Assembly: GCA_014305025.1 (NCBI GenBank)
Contig: JACRTY010000005.1
Location: forward strand, 1-64,000
Reading direction: 5' to 3'
Length of the DNA stretch: 64,000 nucleotides
Origin: Candidatus Nyctobacter psychrophilus
Lineage (GTDB): Bacteria > Vulcanimicrobiota > Vulcanimicrobiia > Vulcanimicrobiales > Vulcanimicrobiaceae
Shown one piece after another: positions 33,940 through 42,114 of the stretch. A program made the position numbers and the translations under genes. Under the pieces are notes generated by a model. That model searched no databases, had not been told where the DNA came from, and saw only the letters and a list, made by a program, of their open reading frames with translations. Positions within the stretch are counted from its first letter, which is position 1. Each line of letters starts with the position of its first letter.

Positions 33940-34230
33940 CTAGGCGCGGGCGTGACGCTTCTTCTCGGTCGCATCCCGTCGAGTACGCCTCACCGCTTGC
34001 ACTTCTGCCATTATTTCCTTGCCGGAAAGTTCGGGGAGCTTCCGCGCGCGGGCGCGCTCGAGCATCGCCTCAATCTCCGCCGGCCAGTCGACCTTCCCGA
34101 CCTGCGCGGCAAGCATCACGTCAACAGCTTCGCGAATCTTCTCGGAGACGGTCGTGCCTGAGGCCACAGCGAGCAGCTTCAGAGCTTTCATCGCGTTGTC
34201 GTCGAGATAGATACTGGTCCTACGATGCAT
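33940..34230 (-). CDS. Ribbon-helix-helix antitoxin
   Basis: A 96-residue CopG-like antitoxin: RRTSIYLDDNAMKALKLLAV is the beta-ribbon and first helix, ASGTTVSEKIREAVDVMLAA the second helix, and the rest is a charged toxin-binding tail. I chose the ATG at 34230 because GGAGG lies four bases upstream and the RHH strand begins at once. An ATG at 34260 would add ten residues of no pattern. Confidence 0.85.
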   Translation of the reverse strand: MHRRTSIYLDDNAMKALKLLAVASGTTVSEKIREAVDVMLAAQVGKVDWPAEIEAMLERARARKLPELSGKEIMAEVQAVRRTRRDATEKKRHARA

Positions 34231-34367
34231 GCCGCCTCCACAATGCATCATAGCATACATATGCCGCTAATTCCAAGGTTAGGCCCTACCTACCGCGCAG
34301 AACGTCACGTCGAACCCGTAGCCATGGGCAGCACGGACCCGGGAGTGGTCGACGCAGCTGTAGTCGT

Positions 34368-35159
34368 TTAGACGACTTTGAATACAGCTGCCGTCCCGCG
34401 TCGGTCGGTTGATCCTTCGGCCATGAACACGCCGTTTTCTTCGGGTCGGAAAGCCAGCTCCCCGACGACACTCACTCTTCGCATCAGTTGCTCTACAAAT
34501 ACGTCGTCGTCGCGCCCGTGTTCAAAGTCGGCGAGATGTGCATCGACGGGCGACAAAGAGACACCGATGTGAGGACCGGCGACATCAATCATTGGCTGAC
34601 CGAACTGAACCGATGAATACGGCGCAACGGGGCTCCATCGATCTCGAGACGTTGTGCCGCCAGCGCGACTAACAACCATGGCTTCGATCTCAGCAGAACC
34701 TAATCGATCATTTCGTCGATCGCGCCTAACCGGAAAGATATGATTCGGTAACACCTCGTGAGGCTTCACGGGGCTTGCCGGAATCCTGATCACCGCGAAT
34801 TGCGGCCTTTCTGCCATGTTCAACGATGTTGGGAAACGTGCGATCTCAAAACGAATGCCAGGCCGCACCAAGTCGACGATTGTACTATCGAGACGCAAGA
34901 GCGCCTTATCGCCTAGATCGAGCGTCCGCGGAGTCGGAGTCAGCTGACCATTAGTCCTATCCGGGTCGACGAACCCAACGACGACGACACCGCCGTAGGC
35001 GTTCGCAAAAGCGCAGCAAGTCTCAACTATGCTCTCGAGCTTCCCCGATAACGTTTCCTTGAAGTCGACCCGTTGTGTCTCGACCGCCGACGCCTCGATC
35101 CAGGCGAATGCATCCGCATACGCGGTGGCTGAAAGGTCTGCCGTGTGCAGGTCGACCAT
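34368..35159 (-). CDS. AlbA_2/Schlafen-like ATP-binding domain protein
   Basis: A 263-residue protein whose N-terminal half is an AlbA_2 (Schlafen AAA-like) domain: ETQRVDFKETLSGKLESIVE, CCAFANAYGGVVVVGFVDPD, with a later IPASPVKPHEVLP segment and PVRRDRRNDRLGSAEIEAM. The C-terminal half (VDAHLADFEHGRDDDVFVEQ) is unfamiliar. AlbA_2 proteins occur in transcription regulators and in some defence genes; nothing here decides the role. It stands alone next to toxin-antitoxin modules. Confidence 0.7.
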   Translation of the reverse strand: MVDLHTADLSATAYADAFAWIEASAVETQRVDFKETLSGKLESIVETCCAFANAYGGVVVVGFVDPDRTNGQLTPTPRTLDLGDKALLRLDSTIVDLVRPGIRFEIARFPTSLNMAERPQFAVIRIPASPVKPHEVLPNHIFPVRRDRRNDRLGSAEIEAMVVSRAGGTTSRDRWSPVAPYSSVQFGQPMIDVAGPHIGVSLSPVDAHLADFEHGRDDDVFVEQLMRRVSVVGELAFRPEENGVFMAEGSTDRRGTAAVFKVV

Positions 35160-35319
35160 TCGACTCTAATATCTGTTCCGTGGATTCGGCAACGATGCGT
35201 CACATAAGCAATCGAAGCCACGGTGGTCGCTCCCGCTTACGTAGCGTCGCGATGATTTCGCGGATGCCGCGCTGAAGTACGCGAGCGAGTTTTCGCCGGT
35301 GGACCTCTGTGCGCCGTTG

Positions 35320-35640
35320 ACGCGCTGGGGCCGCGTCAAGTCGGCAAATCGACGCTCGCCAAGATCGCGGCACAGACGGCTCCTGGAGACCCGATTCGGA
35401 TCCCGGCCGCCGACGGCGGCACTGGAGGCGTGGTCACGCGCTACCTCACTCTCGACGACGCCAATGTGCGGGCCGCGGCAACCGAAGATCCGCAAGCGTT
35501 CCTCGAGCACGAAACGGGCCTGGTCAACGTCATCGTCAACCCGCCGCTTACGGATGCAATAGACCGAGCAATACGGGGCGGCTATCCGGAGGCCGTTTCG
35601 CGCGAATGGCGAGCGCTCCAGGGATTAAAGACGCGAGCAC
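35320..35640 (+). pseudogene. AAA_14/DUF4143 ATPase remnant with internal replacement
   Basis: Pieces of one family appear in order: LGPRQVGKSTLAKIAAQTAP (Walker A), RYLTLDDANVRAAATEDPQA (the family's TLDD block), FLEH, and after a foreign insert AIRGGYPEAVSREWRAL (the family's RGGYPE block). Between FLEH and RGGYPE about 300-400 residues are normally present. Here only a short dnaE2-derived stretch ([10 protein letters not shown]) links them. The gene is dead. Confidence 0.7.
35502..35545 (+). repeat. dnaE2-derived patch inside the AAA_14 remnant
   Basis: Over about 28 bases the sequence matches 31075-31102 of dnaE2 (coding [10 protein letters not shown]). The left edge coincides with CTCGAG, present at both places, which suggests microhomology-mediated joining. 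Confidence 0.8.
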
Positions 35641-36034
35641 CGGATCGGACGAAGTCTCCTTCGTTGCGGGTTACGACCGCAAGGCCGTAAGAAAGCGCCG
35701 TCGCCGCGATGATGGCATCGAGGATGGGAAGCGTGCCGCCTGCTTTTTCCGCGCTCGTTCGCAACTCACCCCAACGAAGTGCGACGTCGCCATCGAACGA
35801 CAAGATTCGGTTCCTGAAGCCGCTCAGAAGGTCCGCGGCTAACCAGCGTTCGAGACGACGCCGCTTCGTTCCATCGGCGAGTAGAGCAATGCCGCGCTGC
35901 ACCTCTCCAATCGTTACGGCGCTCAGATAAAGAACGTCGAGGTCCATTTCCGCGACCCATGAAGTCACCCCAGCGTCCGGCGAATCTCTTCCAAGTTCCG
36001 ACACGACGCATGTATCGAGCAGGAAACCGCTCAA
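35582..36034 (-). CDS. vapC: VapC PIN-domain toxin
   Basis: A 150-residue classical VapC: FLLDTCVVSELGRDSPDAGV (Asp), YLSAVTIGEVQRGIALLADG (Glu), GTLPILDAIIAATALSYGLA (Asp) and VVTRNEGDFVRSGARVFNPW. It is the expected partner of the Phd antitoxin, whose stop overlaps its start by four bases. It looks intact although it is surrounded by gene debris. Confidence 0.92.
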   Translation of the reverse strand: MSGFLLDTCVVSELGRDSPDAGVTSWVAEMDLDVLYLSAVTIGEVQRGIALLADGTKRRRLERWLAADLLSGFRNRILSFDGDVALRWGELRTSAEKAGGTLPILDAIIAATALSYGLAVVTRNEGDFVRSGARVFNPWSARHSRETASG

Positions 36035-36306
36035 AATATAAGCGCGGCCGGTCCCTCGTCACGGCTTCGCTCCAGATCGAGCGAAGCTCCGCGTAATGGA
36101 GCGAACAGCTCGAGAGCCGTCTTGCGCGGCTTCGTCGCAGCGCGGTATGTCGCTTCATCGACGAGGACGACGGCTTCTCGACCACCCCGCGTAATGCGCT
36201 GAGGTTGACCATCAAGGGCGCTCTGAACGACGCTGCTCAATTTCGCTTTCGCTTCGGTAAGAGTCCAGGACTGAATCCGCGGCGCATGCCGCGTCGACGC
36301 TCTCAT
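36031..36306 (-). CDS. Phd/YefM-family antitoxin
   Basis: A 91-residue antitoxin: IQSWTLTEAKAKLSSVVQSA, then PQRITRGGREAVVLVDEATY (Phd signature), and an acidic C terminus. The start is the ATG at 36306. The frame remains open upstream to 36699, but that part is debris from other genes. Its first codons and promoter side also occur as an 80-base copy at 31510-31590. Confidence 0.88.
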   Translation of the reverse strand: MRASTRHAPRIQSWTLTEAKAKLSSVVQSALDGQPQRITRGGREAVVLVDEATYRAATKPRKTALELFAPLRGASLDLERSRDEGPAALIF

Positions 36307-36325
36307 GCTCTCATTTTCGGTATAC

Positions 36326-36339
36326 GGACTAGTCAGTCC
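36326..36339. promoter_or_regulatory. Inverted repeat upstream of the Phd/VapC pair
   Basis: GGACT-AGTC-AGTCC, 20 bases from the antitoxin ATG, is a possible autoregulatory operator. It is not preserved in the partial copy at 31590. Confidence 0.4.
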
Positions 36340-36447
36340 TGGTCTTGAGGGCCGCTGCCGAAGGCGCCAGAGTCGATCGGCTTTAAAGCGCAGGCGGTGA
36401 AGACAACCGACGAGAAGCCGGGCGTCCGCCCAGGTCGCGGTGATGCG

Positions 36448-36633
36448 CGATTGCGTGTCACTTTCGTTGGGCAAAGCGGCGCCGCAGCAGGTGGTGCCGA
36501 GCGCAGCATGCAGCTGCTGCTTTCGCACTTGCCGCCGCGCTTTGACATCAGCGTCATCCTCTTCGAAGACGGCGCTTACGTGACGAGTTGCGCGAACGCG
36601 GCTTTCGAGTCGAGATCGTCCCGCACTAGATCC
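36448..36633 (+). pseudogene. GT4 glycosyltransferase N-terminal fragment
   Basis: The segment reads VTFVGQSGAAAGGAERSMQL, then ILFEDGAYV; after a one-base shift DELRERGFRVEIVPH follows in another frame. This is the first 65 or so residues of a GT4 enzyme, clearly related to but not identical with the gene at 59017-60147 (VTQTGASLGGAEHSLLL, LFEDGAYAERLRKEGF). It ends at the border of the fkbH fragment. Confidence 0.75.
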
Positions 36634-36685
36634 CGACGCGAAGGCGGTGGCAACGCGAACGATTGCCGCTTGCCGACCGCTGGTA

Positions 36686-36889
36686 TCGTCAACGAACACG
36701 AGCGAGTCTAACCCAATGTTGAGCTCACGCGCTTCTGGCGCAGATTAGTAACCTTATCGTCACAATTGATGGCGCATTGCGACAAAGTGCTCGGGGCGCA
36801 GTAGGCTACCGGATGCCTTTACAAGACTTCGTAGGCGTCCGCGTCGTATTTTCGAGTCCAGCGCCAATCGGATGCCGCGATTGTAAAGG
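36686..36889 (-). pseudogene. fkbH fragment
   Basis: About 200 bases align with 38978-39184 inside the fkbH-like gene on the same strand. Matching residues include FVDD, LLRPEHFVAMR and LYNRGI. Several substitutions and small indels break the frame. It joins directly to a dnaE2 fragment at 36890. Confidence 0.85.
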
Positions 36890-36890
36890 G

Positions 36891-37016
36891 TGCCGAACCA
36901 TCTCGTCTGCAAGGTTGGCGGTATGGTCATCACCCGGCGGCGTCCCGACACGGCCAAAGGATTCATTTTCCGCAAGCTTGAGGACGAGAGGCGCCTGGTC
37001 AACGTCAACGTCAACG
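36891..37016 (+). repeat. dnaE2 3' fragment, copy A
   Basis: Matches dnaE2 from about 30977 to 31102 (OB-fold region, [18 protein letters not shown]). At the right end, where dnaE2 has GTCAACGTCATCGTCAAC, the copy carries a GTCAAC hexamer repeated three times. That looks like slippage. Confidence 0.88.
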
Positions 37017-37023
37017 TCACCGT

Positions 37024-37494
37024 CGCCGCGGCGTTGAGATCGACGACGAACCTCAGCCGGCCTTCGCACCCCTCTCGCCACGCGAAACGACGACCTTCGA
37101 CGTCTGGGGAACGGGCGTAACGACCGGTCCGCAACCGATCGCGCATTTCCGTTCTGAACTCGACCAGCAGCGCGTGCTCGCCGCCGAGCGGCTAACGGCG
37201 ATGCCGAACCATCTCGTCTGCAAGGTCGGCCGGTATGATCATCACCCGGCAGCGCGCCGGCACGGCCAAAGGTTTCGTCTTCCTGACACTCCAGGACGAA
37301 GCGGGCCTGGTCAACGTCATCGTCAACCCCCCATCTACGAACGCAACCGCCGCGTCATCCGAGTCTCGACCGCGCTGATTATCGAAGGCGTCCTGCAAAA
37401 GGATCAGGGTTGCATCGATCTGCTGGCCAAGCGTTTTTGGTTACTCGAAACGCATGAAACCCTCGACGGCATCCACGCCCGCAATTTTCGCTTA
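37024..37494 (+). pseudogene. dnaE2 3' fragment, copy B
   Basis: About 470 bases match dnaE2 30799-31267, the last 150 or so codons to within one codon of the end (IHARNFR). The frame is broken by small indels, for example near 37232 and 37330. With copy A it makes a partial tandem in which the 30977-31102 segment is present twice. Divergence is visible but modest. Confidence 0.9.
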
Positions 37495-37526
37495 ACAATT
37501 TCCCGGTCAAAGATGACAAACCAGAG

Positions 37527-38000
37527 CTAAGCATACGTTTTGCCGGGGGGAACCGCACGCGCCGGCATGGGCACCATGGTCGCGCCTGGAGGAACATCGC
37601 GATTGACGATCGCGCCTGCGGCAATCACGGCGCCTTTGCCAATCACGATTCCGCCTCGGTTATTACCCAAGATTATCGCGTAGGCGCCAATGACGCAATC
37701 GTCCTCGATTACGATCGGCGACGCGGACCGTTCTGACGTTTCAGCAGCGATTGTCACATGGTGAAAGATCTTCACACGACGCCCGATTCTGACGTTCGGG
37801 TGAATGGCGCAACCGAAACCAAAATGGACGAGTTCGAGATCGTCCTCAATTTCACACTGATAGCAAAGTATCGCTTTGTACACCAAGAAAGTGATTGTCT
37901 TGAGTAATACCGCTGCAGGCCTATTGCCGGAGTGGTATGCCTTGCTGCTCAGGTACCACAGGTGCTCGGCTGCTACCATGCGTTTGAGCCGCCTTAGCAC
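37527..38000 (-). CDS. Hexapeptide-repeat acyltransferase (CysE/serine acetyltransferase-like)
   Basis: A 157-residue left-handed beta-helix acyltransferase. An N-terminal helical part is followed by hexapeptide repeats: IHPNVRIGRRVKIFHHVTIA, PIVIEDDCVIGAYAIILGNN, GIVIGKGAVIAAGAIVNRDV, then PPGATMVPMPARAV. The His in FHHVTI is the usual catalytic position. It follows the carrier protein with a one-base overlap. In this setting it may move an acyl or glyceryl group onto a sugar rather than make O-acetylserine. Confidence 0.87.
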   Translation of the reverse strand: MLRRLKRMVAAEHLWYLSSKAYHSGNRPAAVLLKTITFLVYKAILCYQCEIEDDLELVHFGFGCAIHPNVRIGRRVKIFHHVTIAAETSERSASPIVIEDDCVIGAYAIILGNNRGGIVIGKGAVIAAGAIVNRDVPPGATMVPMPARAVPPGKTYA

Positions 38001-38236
38001 TAAGCTAAACCTTTTCCGATGAGCGATTGGTAAATCTTCTGAAAACTGTCAAGAGTAACCAGCTCCTGGTCCGAAAATTCGATCCCGAATTCCGATTCGA
38101 TGGTCGTCGCCAAGACGATAGATCGCAGAGAATCCCACTCCGCCGTATTTTTCGTCGTCATGCTTTCGTCAATCATCCCGCGATCTGTTTCGAAGACATC
38201 CGCAAATAAGGCCCTTAACCGGTCTTTTAAACCCAT
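38000..38236 (-). CDS. Acyl carrier protein
   Basis: A 78-residue carrier protein: LRALFADVFETDRGMIDESM, then AEWDSLRSIVLATTIESEFG, with the phosphopantetheine Ser in DSL, then IEFSDQELVTLDSFQKIYQS. It lies between the fkbH-like gene (18 bases upstream) and the acyltransferase, and is most likely the dedicated carrier for the FkbH product. Confidence 0.93.
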   Translation of the reverse strand: MGLKDRLRALFADVFETDRGMIDESMTTKNTAEWDSLRSIVLATTIESEFGIEFSDQELVTLDSFQKIYQSLIGKGLA

Positions 38237-38254
38237 GGGTCTCCCTAACTCATT

Positions 38255-40075
38255 CTATATGTCGGCGCTGGCTTCGACGAACCAATCTGGAACAGCAATC
38301 GCAGCTGTCGTATCAAGCTCCCACGCGGTTTCGCCGCGCTTCACGAACCCTAACGCACCGTAAAAGTCGGCGGCCACCGCGTTCTTTGCAGTCGGGATGA
38401 ATTCGCCTACGAGCCTTCTTGCGCCGCGTTCCCTCGCATCGTCGGCGACCTTACTCAAGAAGGCCTGCTCTACGCCGCGTCCGATCACGCGGCAGCTCAG
38501 GAGATAGCTGTCGATCGTGCAAATCGCGCCGTCGTCGCGAGTCAAAGCGACCGCAACGAGGCCGGCTCGAGAAAACTTATCTTCCAGCTCGGCGTAATAC
38601 ACGCGCCATGACGGATCTGCCAACATCGCCGTGATATCGCTTTCCGAATAACGACGCGTGGTCAAATTGAACTGGTTCGTTTTCTGGGTAAGCTGCGCGA
38701 TGCGGGGGACGTGAAAGGCATCCCCTTTGTGCACCGCAATTTTAAGACCCAGTGATCGAAGGTAGTCGCCCATAGAGCCCGCCGATGTCCTTAGTTCTAT
38801 ACGCGCGGACTCGGCGCGATACAGTTCGCTACGCCGCCGATCTTCCTCGCTCAAGGTGAGCGTATCGAAAGAGTCGATACCTCGGATTATACCGGCGTAA
38901 CGACTGGGATCAGCTGGAAGCTCGACCGTCTCGACTTGCGGCAGCGCGTCGCGTACATATTCGCACTCGAAAGGATTGTCGTCAACGAACACGAGCGAGT
39001 CTAGCCCAATATTGAGCTCGGCCGCGATCTGCCGCAAGTTGCTAACTTTATCTTCCCAGTTGATGCGCATGGCCACGAAGTGTTCGGGGCGAAGAAGGCT
39101 ATCGGGATGCCTTTGAAAGACTTCGTACGCATCGGCGTGATTATTTTTCGAGTTCAGCGCCAGTAGGATGCCGCGATTGTAAAGGTCCAGAATGGCTGCC
39201 TGCATTTCGACAAAAGCGGACCCCGGATTTGTCGTCCCGAGTTTGATCCCTGACAATCCGTCTTCTCCAACGACGCCGCCCCAAAGCGTATTGTCGCAGT
39301 CAAGCACAAGGCACTTCTTGTTCTTGCCTTTCAGCGCTCGGGCCAATTTAACATATTCGCGGGCGATGTCCCGTTGAAAAGACGCTTTATATGGCGCACG
39401 GCCGACATGCCAATATCGATCATCGATCGCATTCTCATAGCCGACGCGAGAGACCAAGCGCTCCACATCGATGATGAAGGCTCCGCTGACTTGCGATACG
39501 ATTTCACGCAGACGCCTGTTCATAGCCCGTAACGTTTCCGTTTGGCCGCCCGACATTTGAGCATCCAATAGGCCATACGCGGGTAAGTGTATCATCTCAA
39601 AATTATGGACCGCTATGAGGGCGGTCGAACGATCGCGAATTGCCCGGATGAACGTCTCGATAGTTGTTAGGCTATTGTGAACGAGCGTAGCGAGATCGTG
39701 GGCTTTCAGAGAGGTAAATTGCTGCACTAAAGCCGGCGCTAGAGAATGAAGGCGTAGAGCGACGGCGATTATGTCTGGGCTCGCTGCGAAGAGCGTACTC
39801 TTCTTATCGAACACCACGTCCTGTCCGTTATCGAACCCCTCCATGTGCACGGATGCCCTAAGTCCGGCGCGCGCCGCCTCAACCACGATGTGAGGCTGGA
39901 TGGTCGGTTCCAGCGTTATGTTACGCAAGATCGCGAAGCGGACGAGCGGCCCATCATTAGAAACTGATGAGATTCGCTTGGCGGCCCCTATCAGTCGCGC
40001 GGGGCTATCATTGGCAGCTAGGTCGCGCAAAATATTTTGCACGGTCATCGTGTCGTCAGTTGCTTGAAGCGTCAT
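38255..40075 (-). CDS. FkbH-like HAD-IIIC/GNAT protein
   Basis: A 606-residue FkbH-type protein. An N-terminal SGNH-like region (IAVHNFEMIHLPAYGLLDAQ) precedes the HAD-IIIC domain (KCLVLDCDNTLWGGVVGEDG, LLALNSKNNHADAYEV, LVFVDDNPFECEYVRD) and a C-terminal GNAT-like region (YLLSCRVIGRGVEQAFL). FkbH proteins load D-glyceryl from 1,3-bisphosphoglycerate onto a carrier protein. The carrier and acyltransferase genes follow directly, giving a three-gene acylation unit. A degenerate fragment of this gene lies at 36.7 kb. Confidence 0.92.
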   Translation of the reverse strand: MTLQATDDTMTVQNILRDLAANDSPARLIGAAKRISSVSNDGPLVRFAILRNITLEPTIQPHIVVEAARAGLRASVHMEGFDNGQDVVFDKKSTLFAASPDIIAVALRLHSLAPALVQQFTSLKAHDLATLVHNSLTTIETFIRAIRDRSTALIAVHNFEMIHLPAYGLLDAQMSGGQTETLRAMNRRLREIVSQVSGAFIIDVERLVSRVGYENAIDDRYWHVGRAPYKASFQRDIAREYVKLARALKGKNKKCLVLDCDNTLWGGVVGEDGLSGIKLGTTNPGSAFVEMQAAILDLYNRGILLALNSKNNHADAYEVFQRHPDSLLRPEHFVAMRINWEDKVSNLRQIAAELNIGLDSLVFVDDNPFECEYVRDALPQVETVELPADPSRYAGIIRGIDSFDTLTLSEEDRRRSELYRAESARIELRTSAGSMGDYLRSLGLKIAVHKGDAFHVPRIAQLTQKTNQFNLTTRRYSESDITAMLADPSWRVYYAELEDKFSRAGLVAVALTRDDGAICTIDSYLLSCRVIGRGVEQAFLSKVADDARERGARRLVGEFIPTAKNAVAADFYGALGFVKRGETAWELDTTAAIAVPDWFVEASADI

Positions 40076-41127
40076 TTGAAAGCTCGTTCGTGTCTTGACT
40101 CGGTAACGTCATACTCGACGCGGAAGTTTGTCAAGTGGTCTGACACCGGAGCGAAAAGTTAGTGTGATTCACGCTCCGCGTTGTCATTGGTTGGTTGATT
40201 CGCTCATACGCTTGCGGCAGCGTAACGCCCCATGGCTCGCCCCATAGTCGATGGGGATGTGCTCGCAAGCCGGCGTCGCTTGCATCACGATTACCGGAGT
40301 GGCATTGTAGTTTGCAGAAGATGTGTTGAATAGCACTTCCCCGCTCGGAGCGATCCAAAGCAATCGCGGAAGGTGGCGCTGCGGTAATCTGGCTTAAAGT
40401 TCGATTAGAACAGGCCGCGGTTCTGCATGCGGCCGCCGTGAGAATCGGCGACGGCAAGGTTCTCAAGCATCAGTCCGGCTGCGTCATCTCACAGCCTTGA
40501 TCGGCGAACACTGCGGCTTCCTCCGGTAGCGATGTTCTCGCGCCTGAGACTTGCGCGATGTTGCCCGCGACGCTTGAGATCGATGACTTCTTCATAGGCG
40601 CCGTCGCCGCGCGGCTCCAGAGACGTGCTTTTGCAGCGCGGAGAGAAAAAGCGTTGCGAGCTTGGCTCATTCACGCGGAAATGGGAACATTCACGGCACC
40701 TCGAACTGTCCCGCATTGTGAGCGAAGCGGCACGACGAACTGTGGATGAGCGGTACTCGCCGTCTCAACGCAGGCGGACGCTCGAATTTTGTACTTGCCG
40801 CCTTTCGCGACTAGCGCGCCGCCCGTTGAAGTTCCGCTAGACTCCCCGGATGCCAAATCGGGCGCAGCCCTTATGAGCCATCGGTCGTCGCGGCATTGCA
40901 TGCGTTCGAATTCCCCGGAGGTCACTTATGGAAGCGGAGTATCTGGAGCGAGGGAAGCACTTCGGCCCCCATGCCCCGTTCGTCCCTTGTTGTAAGACCT
41001 AAATCGTGGTCTCTTTAGGTGCACGGTTGCCGTGCGAAGTAGGCTGGCTCGTGCTAACTCCGGCAGCCTTGCCAAGCGCTTGCATGCAAAGCTACTTTAG
41101 CAGCCAGTGGGCGGGGGGTGAGGTCGC
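40076..41127. other. 1-kb region without a convincing gene
   Basis: No frame gives a recognisable or well-started protein. The left part (40131-40180) reads on the minus strand as VNHTNFSLRCQTT and looks like the end of a decayed insertion sequence, perhaps IS21-type; that is weak. At 40926 a short 24-codon ORF (MEAEYLERGKHFGPHAPFV...) has an ideal GGAGGT site but ends at once, so it may be a decapitated gene start. The region also holds the promoters for fkbH and the GT2 gene. Confidence 0.5.
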
Positions 41128-42114
41128 ATGTGGGGCACTGAAAACCAGAAAATATGCGACGTAGGTTTGCTTCGAGACAGATCAGACGTGGGTGACGAGG
41201 AAATCGACGGAAGGTACCGTTTTTCGGTCTGCATTTGTACGCGCAACAGACCTGACGATCTTACGGTCGCGCTCAGCTCAATCGCTCACTCCCGATATCC
41301 GGTGTGGCAGACGGTCGTTTCCGATGATAGTACCGACGATCACACGGCCACGCTGGTCACGCGCAACTATCCCGGAGTAACCTTTATCGAAGGGCCGCGT
41401 CGCGGCCTGAGTGCAAATCGAAATGCCGCCGCCGCGGCGGCCACAGGAACACACGTGGTCTTCATCGACGATGACGCCGCGCTGGGGCAAACGTATCTCG
41501 AAGAGATCGCGAAGCGATTCGATACAACGCCTTCTGCGCGACGAGAGAAGACCATCGTCTCCGGCATTGAACGGTTGCGCGGCAACCTCGTGTACCCAAA
41601 CGATATCAGCTTCGTCGGGTTTCAATCGAAGCGTTACGAACCCGGGCATCCGCTTCGTACATTTATCATCAATGCGACCGCATTTCCCATCGGGCTTCTC
41701 CGGCTACAGGGCTTCGATGAAAATCTCGTCTACGGATCGGACGAAGTCGACTTCGCGGTTCGTTCCGTCGCTTGCGGCTTTGAGATCGTGCTGGCACCCG
41801 CGGCCGTCAACGACCACTATAGTTCGGCTATACACCGCGAAGAATACGAATCGTTTTGTGCCGCCTCGCGGATGTACACGACCTTCAAACGATACTGGTA
41901 CATCGAACGCAAGCCGCTACACGCCATCTTGTACGCATTCGTCGGGCCGATTCACTTCATCGCTAGCGCGATGCGGGCCGGAAATCCTGCGGCTCTGAAG
42001 GGCCTCGTGCCAAGTATGCGCGTCGCGCTCGGGTACCTGAAGCGATATCGGTCCGCTAAGACCGACATGCCGGTGCTCAACACGCGACCTGGGGAACCGT
42101 CGAGAAGCCGCTGA
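41128..42114 (+). CDS. GT2-family glycosyltransferase
   Basis: A 328-residue GT-A enzyme: FSVCICTRNRPDDLTVALSS, TVVSDDSTDDHTATLV, GPRRGLSANRNAAAAAATGT, VVFIDDDAALGQTYLEEIA (DxD metal site), FDENLVYGSDEVDFAVRSVA, and a hydrophobic C-terminal stretch (LHAILYAFVGPIHFIASAMR) that may touch the membrane. It probably adds a sugar to a lipid-linked repeat unit. The ATG at 41128 has GTGAGG upstream; starting at MW or later would not change the domain. Confidence 0.9.
   Translation: MWGTENQKICDVGLLRDRSDVGDEEIDGRYRFSVCICTRNRPDDLTVALSSIAHSRYPVWQTVVSDDSTDDHTATLVTRNYPGVTFIEGPRRGLSANRNAAAAAATGTHVVFIDDDAALGQTYLEEIAKRFDTTPSARREKTIVSGIERLRGNLVYPNDISFVGFQSKRYEPGHPLRTFIINATAFPIGLLRLQGFDENLVYGSDEVDFAVRSVACGFEIVLAPAAVNDHYSSAIHREEYESFCAASRMYTTFKRYWYIERKPLHAILYAFVGPIHFIASAMRAGNPAALKGLVPSMRVALGYLKRYRSAKTDMPVLNTRPGEPSRSR

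Noticed and set aside
40470-40840. Small overlapping ORFs on both strands between fkbH and the GT2 gene
   Set aside because: No ribosome sites, no family pattern and no agreement between frames.
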